This document shows, in pieces, positions 6,787-12,523 of a DNA stretch of 12,523 nucleotides (the first letter of the stretch is position 1; the number at the start of each line of letters is the position of its first letter). The stretch is from Planctomycetota bacterium. GTDB taxonomy: Bacteria; Planctomycetota; UBA11346. The notes under the pieces were generated by a model that was given only the letters and a program-made list of their open reading frames with translations, was not told the origin of the DNA and searched no databases. The stretch is taken from positions 1 to 12,523 of the forward strand of contig SLQH01000554.1 in the NCBI GenBank assembly GCA_007131555.1. Reading direction: 5' to 3'. A program made the position numbers and the translations under genes.

Positions 6787-8004
6787 ATGCCCAGCCAGGC
6801 TCGCCTCCATCAATTCCACAACTACGCCTTCGAGTGCCTGTATCGTCGCAATCTGCTCTACAATACCTGCTGGGAGGATCCGGCCATCGACCATCAGGCC
6901 CTGGACCTCGCGGCCCACGATGAGATCCTGGTCATCACCTCGGCCGGCTGCAATGCCCTCGACTACTGCCTGGGGCCGGTCGCCCCCCGGCGGGTGATCG
7001 CGGTCGATGCCAATCCCCGCCAGAGCGCCCTGCTGGAACTCAAGTGCGCCGGCATCCGGGCCCTGTCGCACACCGACTTCTTCGCCCTGTTCGGCCACGG
7101 TCGCCATCCTGCGGCCCGACGGCTGTACCATCATCATCTGCGCCCCCTGCTGTCGCCGCCCTCGCGCCGCATCTGGGATGAGCGCATCACCTGGTTCAGC
7201 GATGACCGCCCCGGCCACAGTTTCTACAATCACGGCCTTTCCGGCGTGGTCGGCCGCAGCATGCGCCATTGGCTGCGCTCCCGCCCCCAGCTGTGGCGGG
7301 CCATCCAGGATCTGTTGCAGGCCCGCACCATGGCCGAACAGCAATGCATCTGGGACCAGCGCATTGAGCGACGTCTGTTCTCACCGGGTCTGCGCTGGCT
7401 GCTGGGGCGTCAGGCCCTGATGAGCCTGCTGGGGGTCCCGGTCGAGCAGACCCGTCAGGTCCGCGATGGTCATGCCTCGGGCATCGCCGGCTTCATCCGC
7501 GATGCCATGCGCAGCGTGTTCCGCGATCTGCCGATCACCGACAACTATTTCTGGACCCTGTACCTGCGCGGCTGCTACACCCCTGGCAACTGCCCCCGCT
7601 ACCTCAGCGCCGCCGGATTCCAGGCCCTCAAGGACGGTCTGGTGGAACGCATCGACATCCGCACCGCCACCGTCAGCAGCGCCCTGCGCGACGATCCCCA
7701 GCTGCATCCCTCGCGCTTCGTCCTGCTGGATCACATGGACTGGATGGGCCACGCCCAACCCCAGGCCCTGGCCGAGGAATGGTCGCAGATCATGCGCGCG
7801 GCCGCCCCGAAGACCCGCCTGCTGTGGCGCTCGGGGGCCGGCAAGACCCCCTTTGTCGACCGCTGCCAATACCACCTGGAGGACGGCCGCCAGGGCCTGG
7901 TCGGCGAACGCCTGCACTACCACCGCGACCGGGCCGACCACCTCCACCGCCAGGACCGCGTCGGCACCTATGCCTCGTTCCACATCGCCGATCTGGTCGA
8001 CTGA
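6787..8004 (+). CDS. btaA: BtaA: SAM:diacylglycerol 3-amino-3-carboxypropyltransferase (DUF3419)
   Basis: 405 residues, normal for BtaA. The enzyme moves the 3-amino-3-carboxypropyl group of S-adenosylmethionine onto diacylglycerol, giving diacylglyceryl-homoserine, the first step of the betaine lipid DGTS, at the inner membrane. Family features are NTCWEDPAIDHQAL (26-39), the SAM-binding segment VITSAGCNALDYCL (49-62), AVDANPRQSALLELK (72-86), the conserved HSFYNHGLSG (144-153), NYFWTLYLRG and NCPRYL (253-273), and FVLLDHMDWM (311-320). This order matches the DUF3419 family as I know it. I chose ATG 6787 because AAAGGTG lies 7 bases upstream; an in-frame ATG at 6760 would add nine residues without a ribosome site. 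btaB starts 13 bases after the stop, so the two form an operon. Confidence 0.94.
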   Translation: MPSQARLHQFHNYAFECLYRRNLLYNTCWEDPAIDHQALDLAAHDEILVITSAGCNALDYCLGPVAPRRVIAVDANPRQSALLELKCAGIRALSHTDFFALFGHGRHPAARRLYHHHLRPLLSPPSRRIWDERITWFSDDRPGHSFYNHGLSGVVGRSMRHWLRSRPQLWRAIQDLLQARTMAEQQCIWDQRIERRLFSPGLRWLLGRQALMSLLGVPVEQTRQVRDGHASGIAGFIRDAMRSVFRDLPITDNYFWTLYLRGCYTPGNCPRYLSAAGFQALKDGLVERIDIRTATVSSALRDDPQLHPSRFVLLDHMDWMGHAQPQALAEEWSQIMRAAAPKTRLLWRSGAGKTPFVDRCQYHLEDGRQGLVGERLHYHRDRADHLHRQDRVGTYASFHIADLVD

Positions 8005-8017
8005 CCAAGGACCTTCC

Positions 8018-8725
8018 ATGACGACCATGCCCATCGTTCTGAGTCTGCTGCGCGGCCGGCGCCGGGGGGACGATCAGGCCGCCAGCCTGGACGCCTTCTA
8101 CGGACCCCAGGCGGCCGGCTACGACCGCTTCCGTGAACGCCTGCTGCATGGCCGCCAATCCCTGCTCCAGGACCTCGACCTGCGCCCCGGCGAACGGGCC
8201 GTCGAACTGGGCGGCGGCACGGCCCGCAACCTGGAGTTCATCGCCGACCGTCTACCGGACCTGGCCGAGGTGGCGGTGGTCGACCTGTGCACCCCCCTGC
8301 TGGAGGTGGCCCGGCAACGGATCGATGCCCGGGGCTGGACCAACGTCAGCCTGCATCAGGCCGATGCCTGCACCTGGCAGCCCGCCCAAGCGGTCGACGT
8401 GGTGTGGTGCAGCTATAGCCTGAGCATGATCCCCGACTGGCGCCTGGCCCTAGACAACGCCATCTCCTGGCTGCGGCCAGGAGGCCGGCTGGGCGTGGTC
8501 GACTTCCACATCAGCAGCCGCCACCCCTGGACCAGCCGCGTCTTCTGGCCCCGCTGGTTCGGCCATGACGGTGTCCACCTGCGCTACGAGCTGCGCCCCA
8601 CCCTGGAGCAGCTGCTGGAACCCGTGCAGGTCATCGAGGGTCGCGGCCCGGTGCCGTTCATGCCCGGCCTGCGCGCCCCCCATCTGCGCTTCATCGGTCG
8701 CCGCAGGGCGGACCACGGGACCTGA
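8018..8725 (+). CDS. btaB: BtaB: SAM-dependent N-methyltransferase of DGTS synthesis
   Basis: 235 residues, typical of BtaB. It methylates the amino group of diacylglyceryl-homoserine three times, giving DGTS, a phosphate-free zwitterionic lipid that can replace phosphatidylcholine. The class I methyltransferase fold is visible: motif I AVELGGGTARN (61-71), an acidic residue at the end of strand 2 in VVDLCTPLLE (87-96), QADACTW (114-120), SYSLSMIPDW (132-141), and LRPGGRLGVVDFH (152-164). The SYSLSMIPDW string is, as I recall, characteristic of BtaB and the matching half of eukaryotic BTA1. The ATG at 8018 has AAGGA 6 bases upstream; the open frame extends further 5' but that region overlaps btaA and is not expected to be coding. 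The gene closes the btaAB operon, facing the convergent PlcP operon. Confidence 0.92.
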   Translation: MTTMPIVLSLLRGRRRGDDQAASLDAFYGPQAAGYDRFRERLLHGRQSLLQDLDLRPGERAVELGGGTARNLEFIADRLPDLAEVAVVDLCTPLLEVARQRIDARGWTNVSLHQADACTWQPAQAVDVVWCSYSLSMIPDWRLALDNAISWLRPGGRLGVVDFHISSRHPWTSRVFWPRWFGHDGVHLRYELRPTLEQLLEPVQVIEGRGPVPFMPGLRAPHLRFIGRRRADHGT

Positions 8726-8756
8726 AGACGACGGCTGGGCACGACAATGTTTTTCG

Positions 8757-8843
8757 CACCGGAGGCACAAAGGCACGGAGAAGCAGGCGCCGGATTCCAA
8801 GGATCATCGACTGGCTCCCCCTCCGTGTCTTAGTGTCTCCGTG
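8757..8843. repeat. Long imperfect inverted repeat of CACGGAG units between convergent operons
   Basis: The left arm (8757-8780) reads as CACCGGAG, GCAC, AAAG, GCACGGAG. The reverse complement of the right arm (8821-8843) reads as CACGGAG, ACAC, TAAG, ACACGGAG. The arms agree at nearly all positions over about 23 bases and are separated by 40 bases. Each arm also has CACGGAG-like ends. From memory, similar CACAGAG/CACGGAG inverted elements are scattered in intergenic DNA of many environmental bacteria. The element lies between the stops of btaB and the plcP-like gene and could act as a two-way transcription barrier. A TTTTT run lies just to its left (8750-8754), correctly placed to be the U-tract for minus-strand transcripts only if read as its complement, so it is not a standard terminator. 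Confidence 0.6.
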
Positions 8844-8872
8844 AGAGAGAAGGCTGCCAGTTGTCCTGGACG

Positions 8873-9820
8873 TCAGGCAGCCGGCAGGGGGCATGATGCC
8901 GCCCTGGCCAGGGCCTCGCCGCTGGCCGCAGCCGGCCTGGCCTGGGCGGCAGGGACCCGGTCCATGGTCATGTCCCAGTCGTGGCCGTTCCAGACCAGGG
9001 CGCTACAGTGCTCGATCCAGTCGCCGACATTGAGATAGCGCACCCGGCCCTGGGGGGTGTCGAGGCAGCGGACGACCGGCTGGTGGATATGGCCGCAGAT
9101 CACCGCCACACAGCCCAGGCCGGCGGCGTAGGCGGCAGCCGACTGGTGGAAGCGGTCGATATACGACCGCACCTGGGGCACCGCCGACTTGATGCCGCCC
9201 AGCAGCGAACGGGGCCGCCAGCCGCAGCGCTCCTGCAGGCGATCAAGGCGTGAACTGAAACAGGCGACGCGGTCATGCAGCCAGCCAGCGCAACGCCACA
9301 GCAGGCGATGGTTGCCAAGACTGCTGTCGCAGGCATCGCCATGCATGATCAGGGTCCTGACGCCGCCGAGGTCGATGATCAGACGACGGTGGAGGTGGAT
9401 GTTGGGCAGCGTAAGATGGCACCAGTTGAGCAGACCGGCATCGTGATTGCCGACGATGTAGCGGATGGTGGTGCCCTGGTCGGCCATCTCCAGCAGGCGC
9501 TGGATGACTGCGCGATGGGCGGCCGGCCAATGGCCACGCCAGCAACTACCGATATCGCACAAGTCGCCGTTGATGATCAGGGTCCGAGGGGCGATCTTCT
9601 CAAGGAAGGCCAGCAGGCGATGGGCATGACAGGCGGCAGTACCCAGGTGGCAGTCGGAGATGATGACGATGGACCCGGCCGGGCCGTCACCACGGATCGC
9701 CGCCGGGGCCGGCCTACCAGCCCGACACCCATGGTCATGTTCAGGCACCACGGCCTCCAGGGTGGCGTCTCCCGGCATGCGGCTGTGGATCAACTCGGCG
9801 AATCGATGGGGATTGATCAT
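8873..9820 (-). CDS. plcP: PlcP-like calcineurin-fold phosphoesterase (COG2908 family)
   Basis: 315 residues. The two-metal phosphoesterase motifs are complete: SDCHLG (55-60), NGDLCD (84-89), GNHD (124-127), MHGDACD (159-165) and GHIH (243-246). YLNVGDWIEHCSALV (262-276) is typical of the group that contains PlcP, a phosphatidylcholine/phosphatidylethanolamine phospholipase C induced by phosphate starvation in rhizobia and marine proteobacteria. The product would be diacylglycerol for glycolipid and betaine lipid synthesis. The same superfamily includes LpxH, which acts on UDP-diacylglucosamine, but the ending around GDW and the neighbours favour PlcP. The first ~48 residues and the Ala/Pro-rich last ~25 lie outside the domain. 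The ATG at 9820 overlaps the PAP2 stop by 4 bases (ATGA) without a strong ribosome site, suggesting translational coupling; an internal ATG at residue 15 is possible. Confidence 0.8.
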   Translation of the reverse strand: MINPHRFAELIHSRMPGDATLEAVVPEHDHGCRAGRPAPAAIRGDGPAGSIVIISDCHLGTAACHAHRLLAFLEKIAPRTLIINGDLCDIGSCWRGHWPAAHRAVIQRLLEMADQGTTIRYIVGNHDAGLLNWCHLTLPNIHLHRRLIIDLGGVRTLIMHGDACDSSLGNHRLLWRCAGWLHDRVACFSSRLDRLQERCGWRPRSLLGGIKSAVPQVRSYIDRFHQSAAAYAAGLGCVAVICGHIHQPVVRCLDTPQGRVRYLNVGDWIEHCSALVWNGHDWDMTMDRVPAAQARPAAASGEALARAASCPLPAA

Positions 9821-10341
9821 GGCAGGAACACCCCGATATGCAGGACCGCAACCGCAGCCCCGATCACCGCCCCCACCACCACATCAAAGGGGTAGTGGAG
9901 GCCGAGGATCAGGCGCGAAGCAGCGATCAGGACGGTGAAGGGGATCAGGACCCAGCCCAGTTCCGGATGCTGGTGGACCACCAGCCAAGTGAAGCCGACC
10001 GCATGCATGGTATGACCGCTGGGAAAGCTGAAGGCGTCCAGGGGCTCAACGGTCCGGAAGATGCCGGACACCGCCGACGGCCGTGGCTTGTGGGTGCCGC
10101 GCTTGAGCAGACTATAGAGGATCACGCTGAGGATGCCGCAGGACAGCATCATCACCACCAGGAACAGGGCCCCAGGGCCATAGATCAATGGCAGGAAGAC
10201 CATCAACGCGTACCAGAACACCCCGTTGCCGAGGCGTGACACCAGTCCGAACAAGGCGCTGATCACCGGGCGCCGATTGAGACGGTTGCAGGTCAGGCTC
10301 CAGGTACGTTCCCAGTGGGCCGGTTGGCTGATCATGCGCAT
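9817..10341 (-). CDS. PAP2-family membrane phosphatase
   Basis: 174 residues with several hydrophobic helices (about 39-60, 60-78, 111-123, 127-144 and 152-172). The three PAP2 motifs are complete: KRGTHKPRP (80-88, K-x6-RP), FPSGH (106-110) and SRLILGLHYPFD (142-153, SR-x5-H-x3-D) with the catalytic histidines. Members dephosphorylate phosphatidate, phosphatidylglycerophosphate, undecaprenyl pyrophosphate or similar lipids on the outer face of the membrane. Next to a PlcP-like enzyme and a diacylglycerol-type glycosyltransferase, phosphatidate to diacylglycerol is the most economical guess, but the substrate cannot be read from the motifs. The ATG at 10341 has GGGGAG 6 bases upstream; an ATG at 10335 would give a 4-base ATGA overlap with the glycosyltransferase stop. 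Both downstream and upstream genes overlap it, so the three form one operon. Confidence 0.9.
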   Translation of the reverse strand: MRMISQPAHWERTWSLTCNRLNRRPVISALFGLVSRLGNGVFWYALMVFLPLIYGPGALFLVVMMLSCGILSVILYSLLKRGTHKPRPSAVSGIFRTVEPLDAFSFPSGHTMHAVGFTWLVVHQHPELGWVLIPFTVLIAASRLILGLHYPFDVVVGAVIGAAVAVLHIGVFLP

Positions 10342-11540
10342 GGCGCTCTCCCCTGGACCGGCTGGGCGCAGGCCCGGCGCAGATGATCGATGAAGCAGGC
10401 GGCGATGGCCGACCAGCTGCGATCAGCGACCGCCGTCCGGGCGGCGGCGGCCAGGGCCCGGCGCTGGGCCGGGGCGGTGGCCACCTCCAGGACGGCAGCG
10501 ATGAAGGCGTCCTCGTCGGCGTAGGGCACCAGGCGACCACTGCGGCCATCAACGATGCTGGTGGCGGCGGCGGCATAGTTGAAGGCCACGGTCGCCACGC
10601 CGCTGGCCATGGCCTCGGTGACCACGTTGCCATAGGTCTCGGTCAGGCTGGCGAAGGCGAACAGGTCGCAACTGGCGTAATGAGCGGCAAGATCCTCACC
10701 ATGACGCATGCCGGCCCAGATGACCCCCGGACGATCACGATAGCGCCCGGCCTCGGGACCATCGCCGACCAGCAGCAGACGGGCCGAGGGCACCCGTTCG
10801 CGGGCGGCGCAGAAGGCCCGATAGGTGAGATCGATGTTCTTCTCGGCCGCGATCCGGCTGACCACCCCGATGACCAAGTCATCATCACCCACGCCCCAGG
10901 CGGCCCGTAGGGCGTCACTGCGACGCCGGGGATGGAACAGGTCACCGTCGATACCCCGGGCCAAAACCGTGGCCCCATGCAGACCCTGACTGGTCAGGTC
11001 ACCGACCTGGGCCTGGGTCGGCACCATGGTGCAGGCGGTGCGATTATGGAAACGACGCAGATAGGAGAATACCACCGGCCCTAGCAGACGACAACCGTAA
11101 TGACCGGCATAGGCATGGTAGTTGGTATGGAAGCTGGAGGTCACCGGGATGCCCAGTTCGCGGGCTGCGGCCATGGCGCAGACCCCCAGGAAACCCTCGG
11201 TGGCGACATGGACCACATCCGGTGGAGCCAGTCGCCAGCGGGCCCGCAACACGGCATGGCGGGGATAGCCCATCTGCAGGCTGCGGTAGCCGGGCAGAGG
11301 GAAACCGGGGTGCGGCCACTCGTCGGCGATCGGCCCTTCACCAGCCTGACGGGGACGGATGACCGTCACCCGATGCCCAAGGATCCGGCAGGCATCGACC
11401 ACCCGCTTGAGGGTCATGGCCACGCCGTTGACCTCAGGGGGGAAGGTCTCGGTCACCAGCGCCACCTCCAGCGGCGGCGCTGCGTCCTGATCACTTCGGC
11501 ATGAGATCAATGCCTGCTCCACGGATGTGTAGTATAGCAT
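10332..11540 (-). CDS. GT4-family glycosyltransferase, probable lipid glycosyltransferase
   Basis: 402 residues from ATG 11540. GT-B fold: the acceptor half has LVTETFPPEVNGVAMTL (28-44) and SSFHTNYHAYAGHYG (135-149); the donor half has GVVSRIAAEKN (225-235), LLVGDGPE (256-263), and the nucleotide-sugar motif ETYGNVVTEAMASG (301-314) with the E-x7-E pair. This sequence type includes SqdX/SQD2-like sulfoquinovosyl transferases, MgtA/PimB-like mannosyltransferases and Agt-like glucosyl/glucuronosyl-diacylglycerol synthases. A diacylglycerol acceptor is inferred from the PlcP and PAP2 partners; the sugar is unknown. The start is uncertain: conserved sequence begins near residue 25, the -10 candidate (11531-11536) lies inside the first codons, and a TTG at 11510 has GGAG 6 bases upstream. 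If that promoter is real, translation starts at or after 11522. It is the first gene of the operon. Confidence 0.88.
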   Translation of the reverse strand: MLYYTSVEQALISCRSDQDAAPPLEVALVTETFPPEVNGVAMTLKRVVDACRILGHRVTVIRPRQAGEGPIADEWPHPGFPLPGYRSLQMGYPRHAVLRARWRLAPPDVVHVATEGFLGVCAMAAARELGIPVTSSFHTNYHAYAGHYGCRLLGPVVFSYLRRFHNRTACTMVPTQAQVGDLTSQGLHGATVLARGIDGDLFHPRRRSDALRAAWGVGDDDLVIGVVSRIAAEKNIDLTYRAFCAARERVPSARLLLVGDGPEAGRYRDRPGVIWAGMRHGEDLAAHYASCDLFAFASLTETYGNVVTEAMASGVATVAFNYAAAATSIVDGRSGRLVPYADEDAFIAAVLEVATAPAQRRALAAAARTAVADRSWSAIAACFIDHLRRACAQPVQGRAPCA

Positions 11541-11563
11541 TCCGTATCAACAGATGATGACCA
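11531..11563 (-). promoter_or_regulatory. Candidate promoter with degenerate Pho-box-like repeat before the glycosyltransferase
   Basis: On the minus strand TATACT (11531-11536) matches the -10 consensus at five of six positions. TGGTCAT (11557-11563) and TGTTGAT (11546-11552) lie exactly 11 bases apart, and the second ends 9 bases before the -10 box. That is the geometry of a PHO box, where PhoB-bound repeats replace the -35. The match to CTGTCAT is poor (5 of 7 and 3 of 7). CTGTGAT half-site-like words also occur on this strand at 11606-11612 and 11670-11676. Suggestive only. Confidence 0.3.
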
Positions 11564-11604
11564 TCGCGTGAAAATCCCATGAAGACGCCTGCCGGACCGG
11601 GTCA

Positions 11605-11678
11605 CATCACAGCGTGGACCTTCTCCGTTTCTTCATCATGCCTTGTCCGATTATTGATTAACGATCTCCATCACAGCG
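11605..11678. repeat. Direct repeat CATCACAGCG in the divergent intergenic region
   Basis: The 10-mer CATCACAGCG occurs at 11605-11614 and again at 11669-11678, in the 206-base region between the divergent glycosyltransferase and olsB-like genes. The reverse complement carries CTGTGAT, one base from the PhoB half-site CTGTCAT. The two copies are 64 bases apart (about six helical turns), a spacing that would allow binding on one DNA face, though there is no evidence for a protein. Confidence 0.35.
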
Positions 11679-11713
11679 GCGGATGATGCGGCACAGCACG
11701 TGACGGCAATACC

Positions 11714-11722
11714 CATGGCATC
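11714..11722 (+). repeat. CATGGCATC motif, copy 3, upstream of the olsB-like gene
   Basis: These nine bases match the start of the 12-mers at 702-713 and 6751-6762. The motif begins 33 bases before the ATG at 11747, close to the 36 bases seen before btaA. Confidence 0.25.
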
Positions 11723-11746
11723 CGGTCCACTCGTGGAGCATCCCTC

Positions 11747-12520
11747 ATGGACACCCCTTATCTGATTGGCGAACGGGCCTTCACTTGGCGGCGCTTCCTG
11801 GTCAGCTTGGCGACTGATGATCAGGAACGCGAAGCGGTGCTGCGCCTGCGCCACGAGGTCTTCTGCCGCGAGTGGCAGGGCTGCAGCCGGGCCGACGGCC
11901 TCGACCAGGATCGTTTCGATGCCCAATGCGACCATCTGATGATCAGCGACCGCGACTCCGGGCTGCTGATCGGCACCTACCGCTTCAACAGCAAGCGCAA
12001 CGGCGGCGGCTTCTACACCAGCGACGAGTTCGACCTCGACGGCTTTGGGGATCAGGACTGTCATCTGGTCGAGATGGGGCGGGCCTGCATCCGTCGCAAA
12101 TGGCGCAACAACATGGTCCTGCTGGCCCTGGGCCGAGGCATCGCCTGGTACGCCCGCACCCGGCAGATCGACTGCTACTTCGGCTGCTCCAGCGTGATGA
12201 CCACCGATCCCCAGGCGGTAGCGGTGGTGGCCCATTGGCTGGAGCGCCAGGGCTACATCCTGGACGGCCATCGACCCCGTCCCCGACGCGGCCACCGGGT
12301 GATCGGCTTCCACCGCGCCCTGTCGGCCCTCGGCCCCTGGAGCGAGGACCATGACCGCCAAGCCCAGGAACTGCTGCCACCACTGTTGCGCTTCTATCTG
12401 GCCGCCGGAGCCAGGGTGGCGGTCGAACCCAGCCTGGACCCCCATTTCCGCTGCGTCGACTTCTTCACCGCCCTTGACTTCCGTCACGCCAACCACGACT
12501 TCATCAGCCGGTATCGCTGA
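11747..12520 (+). CDS. olsB: OlsB-like N-acyltransferase (GNAT, Acetyltransf_5), ornithine lipid synthesis
   Basis: 257 residues, normal for OlsB. OlsB transfers a 3-hydroxyacyl chain from acyl carrier protein to the alpha-amino group of ornithine, giving lyso-ornithine lipid, which OlsA then acylates. Family features of this hemolysin-like GNAT group are VLRLRHEVFCREW (31-43), FDAQCDHLMISDRDSGLLIGTYRF (57-80), VEMGRACIRRKWRNN (108-122) followed by LLALGRGIAWY, YFGCSSV (144-150), and the C-terminal PPLLRFYLAAGARV with DPHFRCVDFFTALD (211-244). The ATG at 11747 has GGAG 8 bases upstream. It diverges from the glycolipid operon. Only three bases follow the stop, so olsA could lie just outside. 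Acylation of another amino acid (glycine, glutamine or lysine lipids) is possible, because head-group choice cannot be read from motifs. An autoinducer synthase is much less likely. Confidence 0.82.
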   Translation: MDTPYLIGERAFTWRRFLVSLATDDQEREAVLRLRHEVFCREWQGCSRADGLDQDRFDAQCDHLMISDRDSGLLIGTYRFNSKRNGGGFYTSDEFDLDGFGDQDCHLVEMGRACIRRKWRNNMVLLALGRGIAWYARTRQIDCYFGCSSVMTTDPQAVAVVAHWLERQGYILDGHRPRPRRGHRVIGFHRALSALGPWSEDHDRQAQELLPPLLRFYLAAGARVAVEPSLDPHFRCVDFFTALDFRHANHDFISRYR

Positions 12521-12523
12521 GCC

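Noticed and set aside
7466..8017. Upstream in-frame extension of btaB inside btaA
   Set aside because: Pro/Ser/Thr/Arg-rich out-of-frame reading of btaA; the ATG at 8018 has a good ribosome site and starts the recognisable BtaB sequence.
7381..8034. Minus-strand open frame opposite the 3' half of btaA
   Set aside because: Low-complexity shadow composition, opposite strongly supported btaA.
8873..9820. Phosphoesterase as LpxH of lipid A synthesis
   Set aside because: The same superfamily, but there are no lipid A genes nearby, the GDWIEHCSALV region fits the PlcP-type group, and the neighbours are glycerolipid genes. Not fully excluded.
11651..12496. Minus-strand open frame (about 281 codons) opposite the olsB-like gene
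   Set aside because: It is an Ala/Val/Gly-rich antisense shadow; the plus strand carries the full GNAT motif set and a ribosome site.
11747..12520. Autoinducer (LuxI-type) synthase
   Set aside because: It shares a GNAT-like fold, but the C-terminal YLAAGARV and DPHFRCVDFF blocks and the length fit the OlsB/hemolysin-like group.
1..12523. tRNA, rRNA, CRISPR array, insertion sequence or prophage genes
   Set aside because: No cloverleaf, rRNA-like segment, regular repeat-spacer pattern, transposase motif or phage gene was seen on either strand.

Overview
The window is GC-rich bacterial chromosomal DNA, densely coding, with no RNA gene, CRISPR array, transposase or phage gene that I can see. 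The organism is probably a member of Planctomycetota or a related PVC-group bacterium. That rests on a GYF_2-type N-terminal domain on a membrane protein, secreted PDZ proteins of no known protease family, and the general look of FtsY; it is an inference from memory and remains uncertain.

Left half (1-6662). A partial J-domain protein runs off the left edge on the minus strand. Divergent from it is a plus-strand housekeeping run: a GYF/transmembrane protein with a duplicated extracytoplasmic domain, then hpt (hypoxanthine phosphoribosyltransferase-like), rsfS (ribosome silencing factor) and ftsY (signal-recognition-particle receptor). The first two genes and the last two overlap by 4-7 bases, and a strong 9-bp hairpin sits just before rsfS. 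After a 185-base gap rich in small hairpins come two adjacent secreted PDZ-domain proteins, apparently diverged paralogues; the second carries an internal duplication near its C-terminus.

Right half (6787-12520). All six genes here can be assigned to phosphorus-free membrane lipids or to the lipid turnover that feeds them. btaA and btaB (plus strand) make the betaine lipid DGTS from diacylglycerol. Convergent to them is a tightly overlapping minus-strand operon, read from right to left: a GT4 glycosyltransferase, a PAP2 phosphatase, and a PlcP-like metallophosphoesterase. Divergent from that operon is an OlsB-like acyltransferase for ornithine lipid. A coherent model, which is inference, is that PlcP and PAP2 turn phospholipid or phosphatidate into diacylglycerol, the glycosyltransferase and BtaA/BtaB put phosphate-free head groups on it, and OlsB starts a third phosphate-free lipid. 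This is the phosphate-starvation lipid remodelling known from some proteobacteria, here apparently collected into one locus. A degenerate Pho-box-like repeat lies 9 bases upstream of a good -10 box before the glycosyltransferase.

No gene-free stretch exceeds 300 bases. The largest gaps are 11541-11746 (divergent promoter region), 4463-4647 (hairpin-rich leader), the region around 606-773 (divergent promoter region) and 8726-8872 (an inverted repeat between convergent operons).
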